DNA from: Leptolyngbya sp. FACHB-321
GTDB taxonomy: Bacteria > Cyanobacteriota > Cyanobacteriia > Leptolyngbyales > Leptolyngbyaceae
Assembly: GCF_014695975.1 (NCBI RefSeq)
Contig: NZ_JACJPI010000090.1
Coordinates: 1-64,000, forward strand
Direction of reading: 5' to 3'
DNA length: 64,000 bases
Within the stretch, counting starts at the first letter, position 1; every line of letters begins with the position of its first letter. The notes under the pieces are model-generated. The model saw nothing but the letters and a program-made list of their open reading frames with translations, had not been told where the DNA came from and did no database searches. The translations under genes were made by a program, and so were the position numbers. Shown here one piece after another: positions 9,007 to 18,401 of the stretch.

Positions 9007-9534
9007 CTAAGTGGACGGTACAAAGCGCTTTCGCAGTGACTCTGCACGACGTTTAGATGTGGCATTTTGGGGTTCGATCGCTAGCGCCTGCTCGTAAACT
9101 TCCAACGCTTGACTCGCTAACTGTTTACGCTCGTAGGCATGACCAATGTTGTTTAGCGCTGTGACATAGTTTGGATCAATTTTGAGCGCCTCTTTATACT
9201 GACGAATCGCCAGATCGTACTGCTCCTGAGCAAAGTAAGCAAAACCAAGCGCATTGTAAATGGGTGCGCTTTCTGACTCCTGCAAGTCCTCTGCTTTCAA
9301 CGCTTTCTGAAACAGCATGATCGCTTGAGAAAAAATCTTCTTATCAAGATAGATGCTGCCCAGTTCGTAGTATTCCTGTGCAGAACCGGCTTCTTTAGTC
9401 AATTTTGACTGCAACTTAGCGAGCGCTAACTCTACTTTGCGCGTTTTGAGAATTTGGCGCACGACAGACCAGCCTGCAAAGGCCAGCAGCAACAGTAGAA
9501 AGGAGATATAGATGAGGGGAGACGGTGTATCCAT
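9007..9534 (-). CDS. Ycf37-like TPR protein (photosystem I assembly)
   Basis: Ycf37 in Synechocystis and its plant homologue Pyg7 assist assembly or stability of photosystem I. The product has an N-terminal transmembrane helix (LIYISFLLLLLAFAGW) followed by TPR units from about residue 50: the diagnostic ELGSIYLDKKIFSQAIMLF segment, then two further repeats (YNALGFAYF; LNNIGHAYERK). I take ATG 9534 as the start; a TTG at 9555 would add seven residues. Assignment rests on the remembered Ycf37 sequence pattern plus the TM-TPR architecture. Confidence 0.8.
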   Translation of the reverse strand: MDTPSPLIYISFLLLLLAFAGWSVVRQILKTRKVELALAKLQSKLTKEAGSAQEYYELGSIYLDKKIFSQAIMLFQKALKAEDLQESESAPIYNALGFAYFAQEQYDLAIRQYKEALKIDPNYVTALNNIGHAYERKQLASQALEVYEQALAIEPQNATSKRRAESLRKRFVPST

Positions 9535-9747
9535 ACCAAGAATTAGTTTACGCAAATAACGGTCAAAGCTGGCTATGCATCAACCTTATCGCAAAATGGG
9601 GGAGGTCGAGGAAAGGCTCAAGGATGAATGTGAAGTCGTCAGCATTTTTATAGCACTTACGCCATTTCCATTTGCATTGACTACACTCGCGACCTTACAC
9701 TCGTCTTCAAAGACTGATCGCGTGCTCAAGCATCCGCCGCTGATTCC

Positions 9748-10533
9748 TTACGGCAGTCCCCAGTAAAGCGCACGTTCTTGCAGCCATCCTTCTGCTGTCC
9801 AGCGGGCAATAATTTGGTTGATACGAAGTTGCAAATCGTTATACTGCAAGCCTTTTGGCATCACGATGCAGAGTGGCTCTGCTGAAAGGGTAGGCATCAG
9901 CAGCCGATAGCGCGGAAATTCTTGTACCCATCCAGTTAGCACGCTTGCATCAGCGGCAAAAGCAACCGCTTCACCCGCTTCGAGCAAGGTATATGCGTCA
10001 GCATAGGATGTCACGCTGATTAGGGTTGCCTCGGGCAGACGGTAACGTAGAATCGCGATCGTACTTGAACCATCCAGTACGGCGATCGCACGCTTGCCAA
10101 CATCTGCTAGCCGCTGCAACGATGAATCGCGTGTAACAAGGGCTGTACCATCCAGATAGTAGGGCACACTGAAGCTGACCAAACGCGAACGAGAGGGCGT
10201 GCCAGTCACACGGGCGATCGCAATATCTGCCTTGCCCTCTAATACTGCTGCCAGCCGATCCTGGTTAACTACAGGCTGTAGCTCAACAGCATCCTTGCTT
10301 CCTAGCAATTCCTGCGCTAGCCGTTGGGCAATCTCAATTTCTAATCCTTGTAGCTGTCCATCGGCTCCCCGAAAGCCTAGTGGGCGAAGGTTATCCTTCA
10401 CTGCCACAATCAAACGCCCCCGTTGCTCGATCGCTTGCAAATCAGCAGCAAAAATTGGGGGCACTAAAGACAGTGCCCCCAATAAGCTTAGACTGAGTAC
10501 ATTACCAAGCAGCGCAGACAGTTTCATTGCCAT
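9748..10533 (-). CDS. Periplasmic amino-acid-type solute-binding protein
   Basis: A 261-residue SBP_bac_3 family protein. An N-terminal signal peptide (about residues 1-29, cleaved after an Ala-rich site) is followed by the bilobed binding domain: RGRLIVAVKDNLRPLGF, LEIEIAQRLAQELLG, DIAIARVTGTPSR and the hinge region KRAIAVLDGSST. Such proteins deliver amino acids or similar polar solutes to ABC transporters; no permease or ATPase gene is adjacent. A strong intrinsic-terminator hairpin lies inside the signal-peptide codons (10454-10483), so transcription through this gene may be conditional. Confidence 0.88.
   Translation of the reverse strand: MAMKLSALLGNVLSLSLLGALSLVPPIFAADLQAIEQRGRLIVAVKDNLRPLGFRGADGQLQGLEIEIAQRLAQELLGSKDAVELQPVVNQDRLAAVLEGKADIAIARVTGTPSRSRLVSFSVPYYLDGTALVTRDSSLQRLADVGKRAIAVLDGSSTIAILRYRLPEATLISVTSYADAYTLLEAGEAVAFAADASVLTGWVQEFPRYRLLMPTLSAEPLCIVMPKGLQYNDLQLRINQIIARWTAEGWLQERALYWGLP
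10449..10483 (-). terminator. Intrinsic terminator inside the signal-peptide codons
   Basis: A perfect 12-bp inverted repeat, ATTGGGGGCACT (10454-10465) with AGTGCCCCCAAT (10472-10483) and a six-base loop, is followed on the minus strand by a short T run. This is a textbook Rho-independent terminator 70-100 bases after the rplT stop, but it lies within codons of about 17-27 of the solute-binding protein gene. Confidence 0.75.
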
Positions 10534-10553
10534 GCCAAGCAGTCAAACCTGGA

Positions 10554-10919
10554 CTAAGCTGCTTTCTTTACAGCAGTACCAACGGCTGCAACAACTTCAC
10601 TAAATCCAGCTGGATCAAGGATCGCCATCTGCGACAGCATCTTGCGGTTAATCTGGATATTTGCCTTTTTCAGGCTACCCATAAACTGGCTATAGCTCAA
10701 ACCGTGCTGACGGGTAGCTGCATTGATGCGGGTAATCCAGAGACGACGAAAATCACGCTTCCGCTTACGGCGATCGCGGTAGGCATTTCGTAACGCCTTC
10801 ATCACCTGCTGATTAGCTGTGCGGAAAAGGCGAGAATGTGAACCTCTGAAACCTTTTGCCAGCTTTAAAATCTTTTTGCGGCGCTTGCGAGCGACATTGC
10901 CGCGCTTTACCCGTGTCAT
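10554..10919 (-). CDS. rplT: 50S ribosomal protein L20
   Basis: A 121-residue L20, a 23S rRNA-binding assembly protein of the large subunit. The very basic N-terminus ([18 protein letters not shown]) and the block [20 protein letters not shown] are diagnostic. It follows rpmI by about 95 bases on the same strand, the usual pair. In many bacteria L20 represses its own operon by binding the leader mRNA. infC is not adjacent in this window. Confidence 0.98.
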   Translation of the reverse strand: MTRVKRGNVARKRRKKILKLAKGFRGSHSRLFRTANQQVMKALRNAYRDRRKRKRDFRRLWITRINAATRQHGLSYSQFMGSLKKANIQINRKMLSQMAILDPAGFSEVVAAVGTAVKKAA

Positions 10920-11014
10920 TTCTACAAATTCCTCTAAGTTCTGTCCACTGATTCAGTAATTTTGAGCTTTTAGCCTCAAGTTGAGTGGTGCACTCAACGC
11001 TTTGCACTCAAAGT

Positions 11015-11212
11015 CTATAGATAAGGGAGCATAAGGCGTACATTTGCCTCATCCCGTTCATTTACAACAGCCATGCCTGCAAGACGGCGCTTGCGTGAGG
11101 CGCTTTTATGCTCGAGCAAGTGGCTTCTAAAGGCTTTGCGGCGAAGTATCTTTCCACTACCACTAGCTCTCAGGCGTTTAGCAGCAGCTTTGCGGGTTTT
11201 TAGCTTAGGCAT
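11015..11212 (-). CDS. rpmI: 50S ribosomal protein L35
   Basis: A 65-residue L35 with the classic start [20 protein letters not shown] and the [14 protein letters not shown] core. It is first in the rpmI-rplT pair. Length and sequence are typical, and nothing is unusual. Confidence 0.97.
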   Translation of the reverse strand: MPKLKTRKAAAKRLRASGSGKILRRKAFRSHLLEHKSASRKRRLAGMAVVNERDEANVRLMLPYL

Positions 11213-11405
11213 GGGTCGCTTTTATTCAACACAGTCTCCCATCATATTACCGAAAGACTAGGAAAGGCAAGCTTTTACTTAGAGAACTATAGTCAATTTC
11301 CTGCCAGAGCTTAACCCTTAAACGGTCAGGTCGCTGGTTCTGATCGTGACTGCCTTAATGTGTCTAGACTTTAGCAATCCATTTGCAGTAGCCAATCTGC
11401 GTTGT

Positions 11406-11993
11406 TTAATAAAAGAGCCAACTGGTGAAGGAGTATTTTCGTCCTCGGACAACTGGCAGCGATTGATGGGGGTGAGTGTAATAGGAGGGAAAGACGATCG
11501 CGCTGCCTGCCTGGGGTTTAACTTTAATGTTTTGACGATCGAATAGTGTTTCGCCGCCCTCAAAATCGTCGTTTAAGTAGCCGACAATGCTGATATCGCG
11601 GGTTGGGATACCATTGGCAACTTCCTGAAAGCGGCTTGCTAGGAGTAAGTTATCAACGTGGCGTTTATAGCGCTGTCCTGGCTTGTAGCGCAAGATAGAA
11701 CACATCTCTGCTTGAGAAAATTTGATGCCGTAGTGCCTAAAAAGCAAGTCCTGAACGAGCTTGACTTTAGTCAGCAGGATCTGATTAGTTGATTCCTGAA
11801 GCTGCTGCCCTGTGTTGCCCAGGGGAAGCATATCGCTGCTACGAACATCAGTATCGACTACATTCACTAGGATGCTGGATGGTTTAAACTGGCAACATTC
11901 TGCTACCTGTATCACATGGCTACAGAGCGATGGTTCCAGCAATTGCTCGATCAGCAGAATATCTGAACCTAAGTGCTTAAATGAGAGTCCCAC
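11406..11993 (-). CDS. 2-oxoglutarate/Fe(II)-dependent oxygenase (prolyl 4-hydroxylase-like)
   Basis: A 195-residue P4Hc-type dioxygenase. The double-stranded beta-helix carries the iron triad: H and D in KRHVDN (near residue 108), and the distal His in THPHQSLPV, followed by the 2-oxoglutarate-binding basic residue in RGRKYSFTSW. The segment YLNDDFEGGETLF is typical of PKHD-type hydroxylases. These enzymes hydroxylate protein or small-molecule targets; the substrate is unknown. The start is GTG at 11993 with an AAGGA box five bases upstream. It is a single gene without operon partners. Confidence 0.88.
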   Translation of the reverse strand: MGLSFKHLGSDILLIEQLLEPSLCSHVIQVAECCQFKPSSILVNVVDTDVRSSDMLPLGNTGQQLQESTNQILLTKVKLVQDLLFRHYGIKFSQAEMCSILRYKPGQRYKRHVDNLLLASRFQEVANGIPTRDISIVGYLNDDFEGGETLFDRQNIKVKPQAGSAIVFPSYYTHPHQSLPVVRGRKYSFTSWLFY

Positions 11994-12100
11994 GTCTATC
12001 CTTATCCAATTGACCAGAACGTCAGGTCACGAAACAATAATGTGTTGATGATCGGAGTGTGTTGACGCTTGGCTTTGATGTCTTTACCTAGAGTGCCCCA

Positions 12101-13624
12101 TTGACTCACTCAAAATCTACTGCCAGATTACGACGCTTCTTGCCACAACCCCTCGATCGCGTTGCTGTCGTCCTCATAGTAGCGTTGTGCTTGCTGATTG
12201 GCATCCTGCTATTAAATGGAGAGCAAGCAGCGGCTCGTGTACGCGACTTTAGCTGGCAAGGCAAACAAGTTGGTGCTGACGATACGGCTTTTACGCTAAC
12301 GTTCAGCCGCCCGATGGATCGCGACAGCGTAGAGTCAAATCTACGCGTTGAACCACCGCTCCCTGGCAAGGTGAGCTGGTCAGGGCGACGAATGGCATAC
12401 ACACTGAATACGCCTGCTCCCTACGGTACGAAGTTTCAGGTACAGCTTCAAGAGGCATACGATCGCTTTTCGGAGGGTCGTAGTGCAGCCATTCAGCCGT
12501 TCAAAGGGCAGTTTCAGACGCGCGATCGCTCCTTTGCGTATATCGGCGTAGACGGTGAAGAAGCGGGGCGATTGGTGCTGTTTAATCTCAATCAGCAACA
12601 AAAGCAAATTCTTACGCCGTCAGAATTGGTGGTCATGGAGTTTCAGGCTTACCCTCTGGGTGATCGACTGCTGTTTGCAGCGACACAGCGAACCACCCAG
12701 CCCTCAATGTTAACGGAACAGCAGCTTTTTACCGTGACGACGGGCATTCGGATAAAGCCTCCTGTGCAACCCTATGCTCAGGTAACGGCAGATATTGCGC
12801 CGCCCTCTGATGCCCCAGCAGGAAAAGTCGAGCTAGTTCTGGACAACAAAGATTATCAAAACCTCAAGTTTGACCTGTCGGCAGACGGCAATGTGATTGT
12901 CGTGCAACGGGTCAATCGTCAAAATCCAAGTGATTTTGGTCCCTGGTTGCTCAAGACGGGCGCACCACCGCAACCGCTCAAGGGCGATCCGGGAGGCGAT
13001 TTTGTAATTACGCCGGATAGTAATTCGCTAGCGATCGCTCAAGGGCAAGGGCTGGCAATCTTACCTTTGCAGCCGAATAGCAAACCGCTGGACTTTCTGC
13101 CTAAATTTGGCATGGTGCTCAGTTTTGCTAAAGATGGCTCACTAGCGACGATGGTGAAGTTCAATAGCGACAACACACGATCGCTCTTCTTGGTAAGCAA
13201 CCAGAACACTCAAAAGGAACTGTTTCGCACAACTGGTTCTATTATTAGCACTCATTTTGACCCCACTAAGCAAACCCTTTACTGCTTGTTAACTGAACTC
13301 CTCACTGAAGGCGAGGTTTACCGCGAACAGCCTTATCTAGCGGCGATCGACCTTAAAACTGCCAAACTCCGTCCGCTTGTCCTTCTGCCCAATCAACGCG
13401 ATGTGCAGGTAAGTTTGGCACCGGATGGGTTAGCGCTTTTATTTGACCAAACAACGGAAGCCGCACAGGGCAAAACGGAAGCAGGTGAACTAAGCACCAG
13501 CATGGGGAAAGCGATCGCTGACAGCCGTCTCTGGCTTCTGCCCCTTGATGCTGCTGACCTCAACGCCAAACCGCAGCCAGAAGCGTTGCCATTGCCGGGG
13601 CTGCGACCCCTTTGGCTACCCTAA
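12101..13624 (+). CDS. Membrane-anchored protein with Big_5-type Ig-like domain and beta-propeller-like region
   Basis: A 507-residue protein with a basic N-terminus and one transmembrane helix (VAVVLIVALCLLIGILLL, about residues 22-39). Residues of about 50-125 (FTLTFSRPMDRDSVESNL; the later Y-G-T-KFQV strand) match the bacterial Ig-like Big_5/SbsA fold. The rest is rich in short beta segments and repeated loop patterns resembling a degenerate propeller. It is likely extracytoplasmic, and I know no function. The start is a TTG at 12101, as no ATG precedes the membrane segment in frame. Confidence 0.7.
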   Translation: MTHSKSTARLRRFLPQPLDRVAVVLIVALCLLIGILLLNGEQAAARVRDFSWQGKQVGADDTAFTLTFSRPMDRDSVESNLRVEPPLPGKVSWSGRRMAYTLNTPAPYGTKFQVQLQEAYDRFSEGRSAAIQPFKGQFQTRDRSFAYIGVDGEEAGRLVLFNLNQQQKQILTPSELVVMEFQAYPLGDRLLFAATQRTTQPSMLTEQQLFTVTTGIRIKPPVQPYAQVTADIAPPSDAPAGKVELVLDNKDYQNLKFDLSADGNVIVVQRVNRQNPSDFGPWLLKTGAPPQPLKGDPGGDFVITPDSNSLAIAQGQGLAILPLQPNSKPLDFLPKFGMVLSFAKDGSLATMVKFNSDNTRSLFLVSNQNTQKELFRTTGSIISTHFDPTKQTLYCLLTELLTEGEVYREQPYLAAIDLKTAKLRPLVLLPNQRDVQVSLAPDGLALLFDQTTEAAQGKTEAGELSTSMGKAIADSRLWLLPLDAADLNAKPQPEALPLPGLRPLWLP

Positions 13625-13746
13625 AGCCATTCGCTCGTTTTCCTCCCCCTTCACATCCTCACTTTTTCATTCCTTCACCTTCTCACCCTTCACCTCTTCA
13701 CTCCTCGCCTGTGAGACCCTACACTCTCATTCTTGTATTCGCTCTG

Positions 13747-13752
13747 TATAAT
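13747..13752 (+). promoter_or_regulatory. Possible -10 element for the pentapeptide gene
   Basis: A perfect TATAAT lies 137 bases before the chosen start of the pentapeptide-repeat gene. No good -35 hexamer stands at 16-18 bases, so this is weak. The 13650-13715 stretch before it is C/T-rich, with TTCACCC-like units. Confidence 0.3.
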
Positions 13753-13888
13753 TTGCATCACACATAATGATTGCGATCGACTGTTAACATCAAGTTGCTT
13801 CTTCTGCCTCCATACCGAAGCAACCACGACAGGCGAGCCAAAATAAGGCGTGCAGTATCGCGATTGTCATCCTGCTTCAAAGGTCAAT

Positions 13889-15637
13889 ATGCAAGTACAG
13901 GATTTGCTAGAGCGTTACCAGAACGGCGAACGGAACTTTGCTCAGATTGACCTTAGCAGCGCTAACCTGAGTGGGGTCAATCTGCGAGATGCTGACCTCA
14001 CAGGCGCTAATTTGACAGGCGCTAATTTGAGTTGGGCTTTTTTAAGCCGCGCTAATTTGACAGGAGCCTGCCTGAGGCGGGCAGACCTTCGCAGTGCGTC
14101 ACTTAATAACGCCGTGCTGAACCAGACAATTCTAAGCGGCGCTAACCTCGGCAAAGCTGATTTGCGGATGGCACAGCTAGAAGCGGCTGATCTAAGTTGG
14201 GCAGTACTTCAGGAAGCCGACCTTAGTGGTGCCAACCTCCAAGCAGCTAAGCTTGATCAGGTCAACCTTGAACGGGCAAAGTTAAGTAACAGTTGCCTGG
14301 CTGCAGCAGAATTAATGGAAGCCAACCTGCGTCGTGCCAACCTCACTAGCGCCACGCTCGATCGGGCAAATCTGCGAGAAGCACATCTGGAAGAAGCAAA
14401 CCTGCGAGAGGCATCGCTGATTGGCGCAAACTTAATCGAAGCCAACTTAAACGGCGTGTATCTACGACAAGCTAATCTCACCGAAGCGGATCTGCATCGC
14501 GTTGTGTTGACTGGGGCAGACATGAGTGAAGCAATCCTTACCAATGCTGATCTCAGCCGATCCAATCTGGCAGGAGCCTACTTGCTCAAAGCCAGTATGA
14601 GTAAAGCACAACTCTTACGAGCAAACCTACAGGATGTCTATCTATTAAGGGCAGACCTTAATGGAGCGAACCTGCGTGGGGCCGATCTGCGACGAGCAGA
14701 TCTCAGCGGAGCCTATCTGAGCGATACGTCCTTGAGCGAAGCCGACCTCAGCGATGCTTACTTGCTGGAAAGCCATCTCATTCGCACCAATTTAGACGGG
14801 GCACAGATGACCGGCTGCTGCATCGCTAATTGGCACCTGGAAAACACAGATTGCTCTAGAATCAACTGCCGTTATGTGTTTACTGGGTTTGATTACACAA
14901 CTAAAAGCCCTGCCGATCGCTACCCAGTTGGACGAGATCTGGAAGCAGGCGAGCTAGAGCGGCACTATCAGGAAGATAATGCGGTGGTTGAAGTCTACCT
15001 TACTGAACCACCTAATTGGGAAGCGCTTGCGTTTACGTTAGCGCAGCTTGATCTTGAAGAAAATGCGTTGGGACTGACGATAAAAGCCTACAAGCCGTCA
15101 GACGATAACTACCTGATTCAGTTAAAGGCAACTCGCCCAGTGAATGCTAAAGCGCTGACGCGGCGCATCTTTCAGGTTTATCCAAAAATTTTGCAGCAGT
15201 TGCTCACGCATCGAACCGAGATACTTAGCCTGTTGGCGATCGCACCTCAGACCAAGCAATCAGACGTAGCCTTGGAGCCAGCATCTCAGGTTAACCGAGC
15301 CGCACCGGAGGTACCATCACACGATCGCCGCATCCGGCTTTACCAGGAAGTTGTGCGGCAAATCCAGCACATTATGATGAACCAGGCTCCTGACCAATTT
15401 GTGCAGAGTGTGCAGCAACTACTTGATTATCTGAACCACCAAGGCATTGCTACAGAAGCGATTCAGAAGAAGGTTATTAGTCAGGTCATTACACAGCGCG
15501 CTAAGCAAGACAAAAGCTTTTGCGACCACATCCAGCGCTGGGAAAAAACGGCTCCTGACGTTGCCCGATCGTCAGCCGTTGGTCAGGCAATGCGTTTTGC
15601 GATCGCGCAGATGTGGGCTGACACCAAACAAAACTGA
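13889..15637 (+). CDS. Large pentapeptide-repeat protein
   Basis: A 582-residue protein. Residues of about 18-320 are continuous pentapeptide repeats of the A(D/N)LXX type (for example ANLSGVNLRDADLTGANL), which fold into a right-handed quadrilateral beta-helix. The C-terminal about 250 residues are not repetitive, with a DNYLIQLKATRPVN strand region and a helical end containing YQEVVRQIQHIM. Such proteins are abundant in cyanobacteria and mostly of unknown role. ATG 13889 (MQVQDLL) is preferred over an upstream start at 13850, because homologues begin at this segment. It appears monocistronic. Confidence 0.85.
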   Translation: MQVQDLLERYQNGERNFAQIDLSSANLSGVNLRDADLTGANLTGANLSWAFLSRANLTGACLRRADLRSASLNNAVLNQTILSGANLGKADLRMAQLEAADLSWAVLQEADLSGANLQAAKLDQVNLERAKLSNSCLAAAELMEANLRRANLTSATLDRANLREAHLEEANLREASLIGANLIEANLNGVYLRQANLTEADLHRVVLTGADMSEAILTNADLSRSNLAGAYLLKASMSKAQLLRANLQDVYLLRADLNGANLRGADLRRADLSGAYLSDTSLSEADLSDAYLLESHLIRTNLDGAQMTGCCIANWHLENTDCSRINCRYVFTGFDYTTKSPADRYPVGRDLEAGELERHYQEDNAVVEVYLTEPPNWEALAFTLAQLDLEENALGLTIKAYKPSDDNYLIQLKATRPVNAKALTRRIFQVYPKILQQLLTHRTEILSLLAIAPQTKQSDVALEPASQVNRAAPEVPSHDRRIRLYQEVVRQIQHIMMNQAPDQFVQSVQQLLDYLNHQGIATEAIQKKVISQVITQRAKQDKSFCDHIQRWEKTAPDVARSSAVGQAMRFAIAQMWADTKQN

Positions 15638-15877
15638 CGGTTTTGACAAGCAGGACTGTTGAATCACTGGACTCACAGCTAGACTGCTGACTCAACAAAT
15701 CCCAAGGCTAAAGCCTTATGCTAACAGTGCCACCTGCGATTTGTGATTAAAGCTGGGCTTTGTAAGAAGCTGGGCAAAATCAAAGCAAAGAGAGTGGGAG
15801 GGAGAAGGGAAAAACCTCTTGCCTATGGGCAAAGTTTCTACCCCCCTCCCTATAAAGAGTGGAGGCTACTACTTGTA

Positions 15878-16078
15878 CTAGTGCGCCTGACGAGAAACTA
15901 ATTTTTCAAAGGTTGCCTGGGTCTGATGCAGCATCTGTTCGCGGCTGTCATCCGTATTGGTTAGCGTTGGTACCAGATTACGAGCTTGGAGTGCCATATG
16001 AAGTTGGAGGTGCGCGACGTACTCGCTAAAGTCTTCTCGGTATGCAGCGTTTGAGGATTGACGTAAAGACGAATTCAA
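15878..16078 (-). CDS. Small hypothetical protein with TTG start
   Basis: A 66-residue Gln/His/Ser-rich, probably helical protein with no recognised domain, signal or membrane helix. The start is TTG, supported by an AAGGAG box ending six bases upstream, which is stronger than at many annotated genes here. It lies between the pentapeptide and ABC1-kinase genes. Possible coding roles are open; the good ribosome-binding site is the chief evidence. Confidence 0.6.
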   Translation of the reverse strand: MNSSLRQSSNAAYREDFSEYVAHLQLHMALQARNLVPTLTNTDDSREQMLHQTQATFEKLVSRQAH

Positions 16079-16370
16079 AGCGTTCTCCTTGTTAACTCTA
16101 GAGCCTAAACCACGTCATGAATGTATCACGCAGGCTTTTTACACTCCTAACTCTGCAACGAAGATTAACGGTTCATTGGTTAATCATTGAGAACTGTAAA
16201 GTTTCTTGATGTCACCCTAGACGACAACGCAAAAATGACTGCTGTCCAGTACCTGAACCTTTGTTTTGCATCCACAATTGAGAGCAAGACAAACGGTAGG
16301 GAAAGGACGGCAGTCAAAGGTTATACAGAGCGATCACAGGTGTCACTTCGTCTCTACATCAATCGTTGCT

Positions 16371-18113
16371 CTAGGGCTTGCGAACTGAAGATAAGACAGA
16401 TGGCAGCAAAGTAGCGGTGCTGGCAGTCGATAGCTCTGCCAATGCGCCAATCGCAGCATTAAATAAACGCCCAGGTTGGAGGTCGTCCTTAATCAAGTTC
16501 CAGAGGCGTTGGACTTCTTCTGTATGGAGGCGATCGTCTTCAGTAAGTGCAATAACCAATTGCCGCCGCAGAAACTTGCCTTCATCGGACAATAAGAACT
16601 GGATGCCAAGTTGCGCCGTCGGCAATAGATCAAACGACTGATCACTACGGGCGATCGCAATCAAGTTTTCCAGCCGCTCCCACTGGAACTTCCCATCTTT
16701 AAACAGCACTTCAAGCAGTCGGCGTCGTAGTGCTGGCGACTCTCCCTTCAACAAGCGCTGCGCCACGTATGGGTAAGCAACATCGACAATTTTGAAGTTA
16801 GGGTTGAGGGTCAGCGCAAGACCTTCCTGCGTCACCAGCGAACGAATAATCAGTGCAAACTTAGCTGGTAAGCGGAATGGATATTCATACATCAACTCTG
16901 AGAAGCGATCGGTAATGGTTTTGAAGTTAAAGTCCTTCACGCTTTCGCCCAGCACGTTGCCTAACACTGCTTCAAGTGCTGGAACAATCGGCTGAATGTC
17001 GGTATCAGGAGTCAGGAAGCCTAGCTTCACAAAATCCCTTGCCAGATCAACATAATCTTTGTTGATGAGATGCACGACAGCATCTACGATCGTTTCCTTA
17101 GCCGTCTCGTCAAGCTGATCCATCATACCGAAGTCGATGTATGCCATCTGAGCAATCGGCTGCTCCGTCGTTTTGCTGCCGTCCACGTTGCAGTGCGGTG
17201 CCATTGCGAAGAGATTACCGGGATGCGGATCAGCATGAAAGAAACCAAACTCTAAAAGCTGACGCAGACCAGAGGTAACCCCAATCTCAATCAGTGCATC
17301 AGTTGCCAAACCTGCTTCGCGGATGCTCTCAGTATCGGTTAGCTTAAAGCCATGAATCCACTCTAAAACCAGTATGTGCTGGCTGCTGTAGCGCCAGTAA
17401 ATCGCAGGCACTTTAACCGTTGGATCATCGCGGAAGTTCGTGGCAAAGGCTTCAGCGTTGCGTCCCTCATTTAAGTAATCAATTTCTTCAAAGAGCTTGA
17501 TGCCAAACTCATCTACCACTAGCGCTAGGTCGTGCCCCAGGTTAAGCGGTAACCAGGGAGCTAAGAAACTAGCTGCACGCCGCATTAAGTAAAGGTCTAA
17601 CGTAATCACTGGCAGAAGATTGGGACGCTGCACTTTGACAGCAACTTCCTCACCAGTGTAGAGACGGGCATGATAGACCTGTCCCAAACTGGCCGCCGCT
17701 ACTGGCAGGGGCGAGATTTGGCTAAAGATTTCGTTAACAGGGCGATCGAGTTCGGCTTCAATCCGCGCTAGGGCGATCGGCGTGGGGAAGGGTGGCAACT
17801 GATCCTGTAGCTTGATCAGTTCATCCAAAAAGTCCTTACGGATCAAGTCAGGTCGCGTAGAAAGCGCTTGACCCACCTTGATAAATGTTGGTCCCAGCTT
17901 GATCAGTGTCTTACGTAACTGCTCGGCTCGCTTGAGCTTGTGACGCTCTTGGTTACCTTGCCACTCGTCCCACTTTAAACCCAGAAAAAAGCCAAGAAAC
18001 GAAAAAATAACGTGAAGCGTACGAGAAAGTGCTCTCCAGGGGCGATAGCGATAATATTGCGCGATCGCGCCTGCATCGTAACGTCTCAATTGACTAAGGG
18101 GATGCTGACCCAC
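16371..18113 (-). CDS. ABC1/UbiB-family atypical kinase
   Basis: A 580-residue member of the ABC1K (AarF/UbiB/COQ8) family. The KxGQ signature is in GPTFIKVGQALSTRPDLI (about residues 73-90), followed by an Ala-rich loop with AAASLGQVYHARL, the catalytic-lysine strand EEVAVKVQRP, and HADPHPGNLFAM with AYIDFGMMD as the catalytic and metal-binding loops. Cyanobacterial and plastid homologues influence prenyl-quinone metabolism. The C-terminal part has hydrophobic helices. The start is GTG. No quinone genes adjoin it. Confidence 0.93.
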   Translation of the reverse strand: MGQHPLSQLRRYDAGAIAQYYRYRPWRALSRTLHVIFSFLGFFLGLKWDEWQGNQERHKLKRAEQLRKTLIKLGPTFIKVGQALSTRPDLIRKDFLDELIKLQDQLPPFPTPIALARIEAELDRPVNEIFSQISPLPVAAASLGQVYHARLYTGEEVAVKVQRPNLLPVITLDLYLMRRAASFLAPWLPLNLGHDLALVVDEFGIKLFEEIDYLNEGRNAEAFATNFRDDPTVKVPAIYWRYSSQHILVLEWIHGFKLTDTESIREAGLATDALIEIGVTSGLRQLLEFGFFHADPHPGNLFAMAPHCNVDGSKTTEQPIAQMAYIDFGMMDQLDETAKETIVDAVVHLINKDYVDLARDFVKLGFLTPDTDIQPIVPALEAVLGNVLGESVKDFNFKTITDRFSELMYEYPFRLPAKFALIIRSLVTQEGLALTLNPNFKIVDVAYPYVAQRLLKGESPALRRRLLEVLFKDGKFQWERLENLIAIARSDQSFDLLPTAQLGIQFLLSDEGKFLRRQLVIALTEDDRLHTEEVQRLWNLIKDDLQPGRLFNAAIGALAELSTASTATLLPSVLSSVRKP

Positions 18114-18271
18114 GCTTGCTCTTACCTCTCTAACGTGCTCTCAAAGGGTGAGGGCAGCGCCGCAGCTTGCTAGCATCGCCCCCAGTAAAATCAATCGCGT
18201 GCAAAAATGGCGCTAAACACTTTCAGAGTTCAGCTCTTAATCTTTGCTTACTCTTTGCCTTACTTCACTAT

Positions 18272-18303
18272 AGTATACGAAACTACAAACATTTTCGTAT
18301 ACT
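18272..18303. repeat. Perfect 11-bp inverted repeat
   Basis: AGTATACGAAA (18272-18282) and its exact complement TTTCGTATACT (18293-18303), separated by ten bases. It could be an operator for a dimeric regulator or a hairpin. It lies about 160 bases upstream of the ABC1-kinase start. Confidence 0.7.
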
Positions 18304-18401
18304 GCTTGACCCACTAGCAACAGGTGTATAACCGCACCGTAAGCTAAGGCAGGGGTTGATCCCGAACCACTTCCAGGTCAGGCTTAGCAAGCACCATCAC
18401 C

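Noticed and set aside
16237-16315. Inverted repeat GACTGCTGTCC / GGACGGCAGTC
   Set aside because: One mismatch and a 57-base loop make it weak, and no T run follows.
16187-16414. Plus-strand open frame of 75 codons
   Set aside because: It overlaps the end of the ABC1-kinase gene on the other strand and has no recognisable features.
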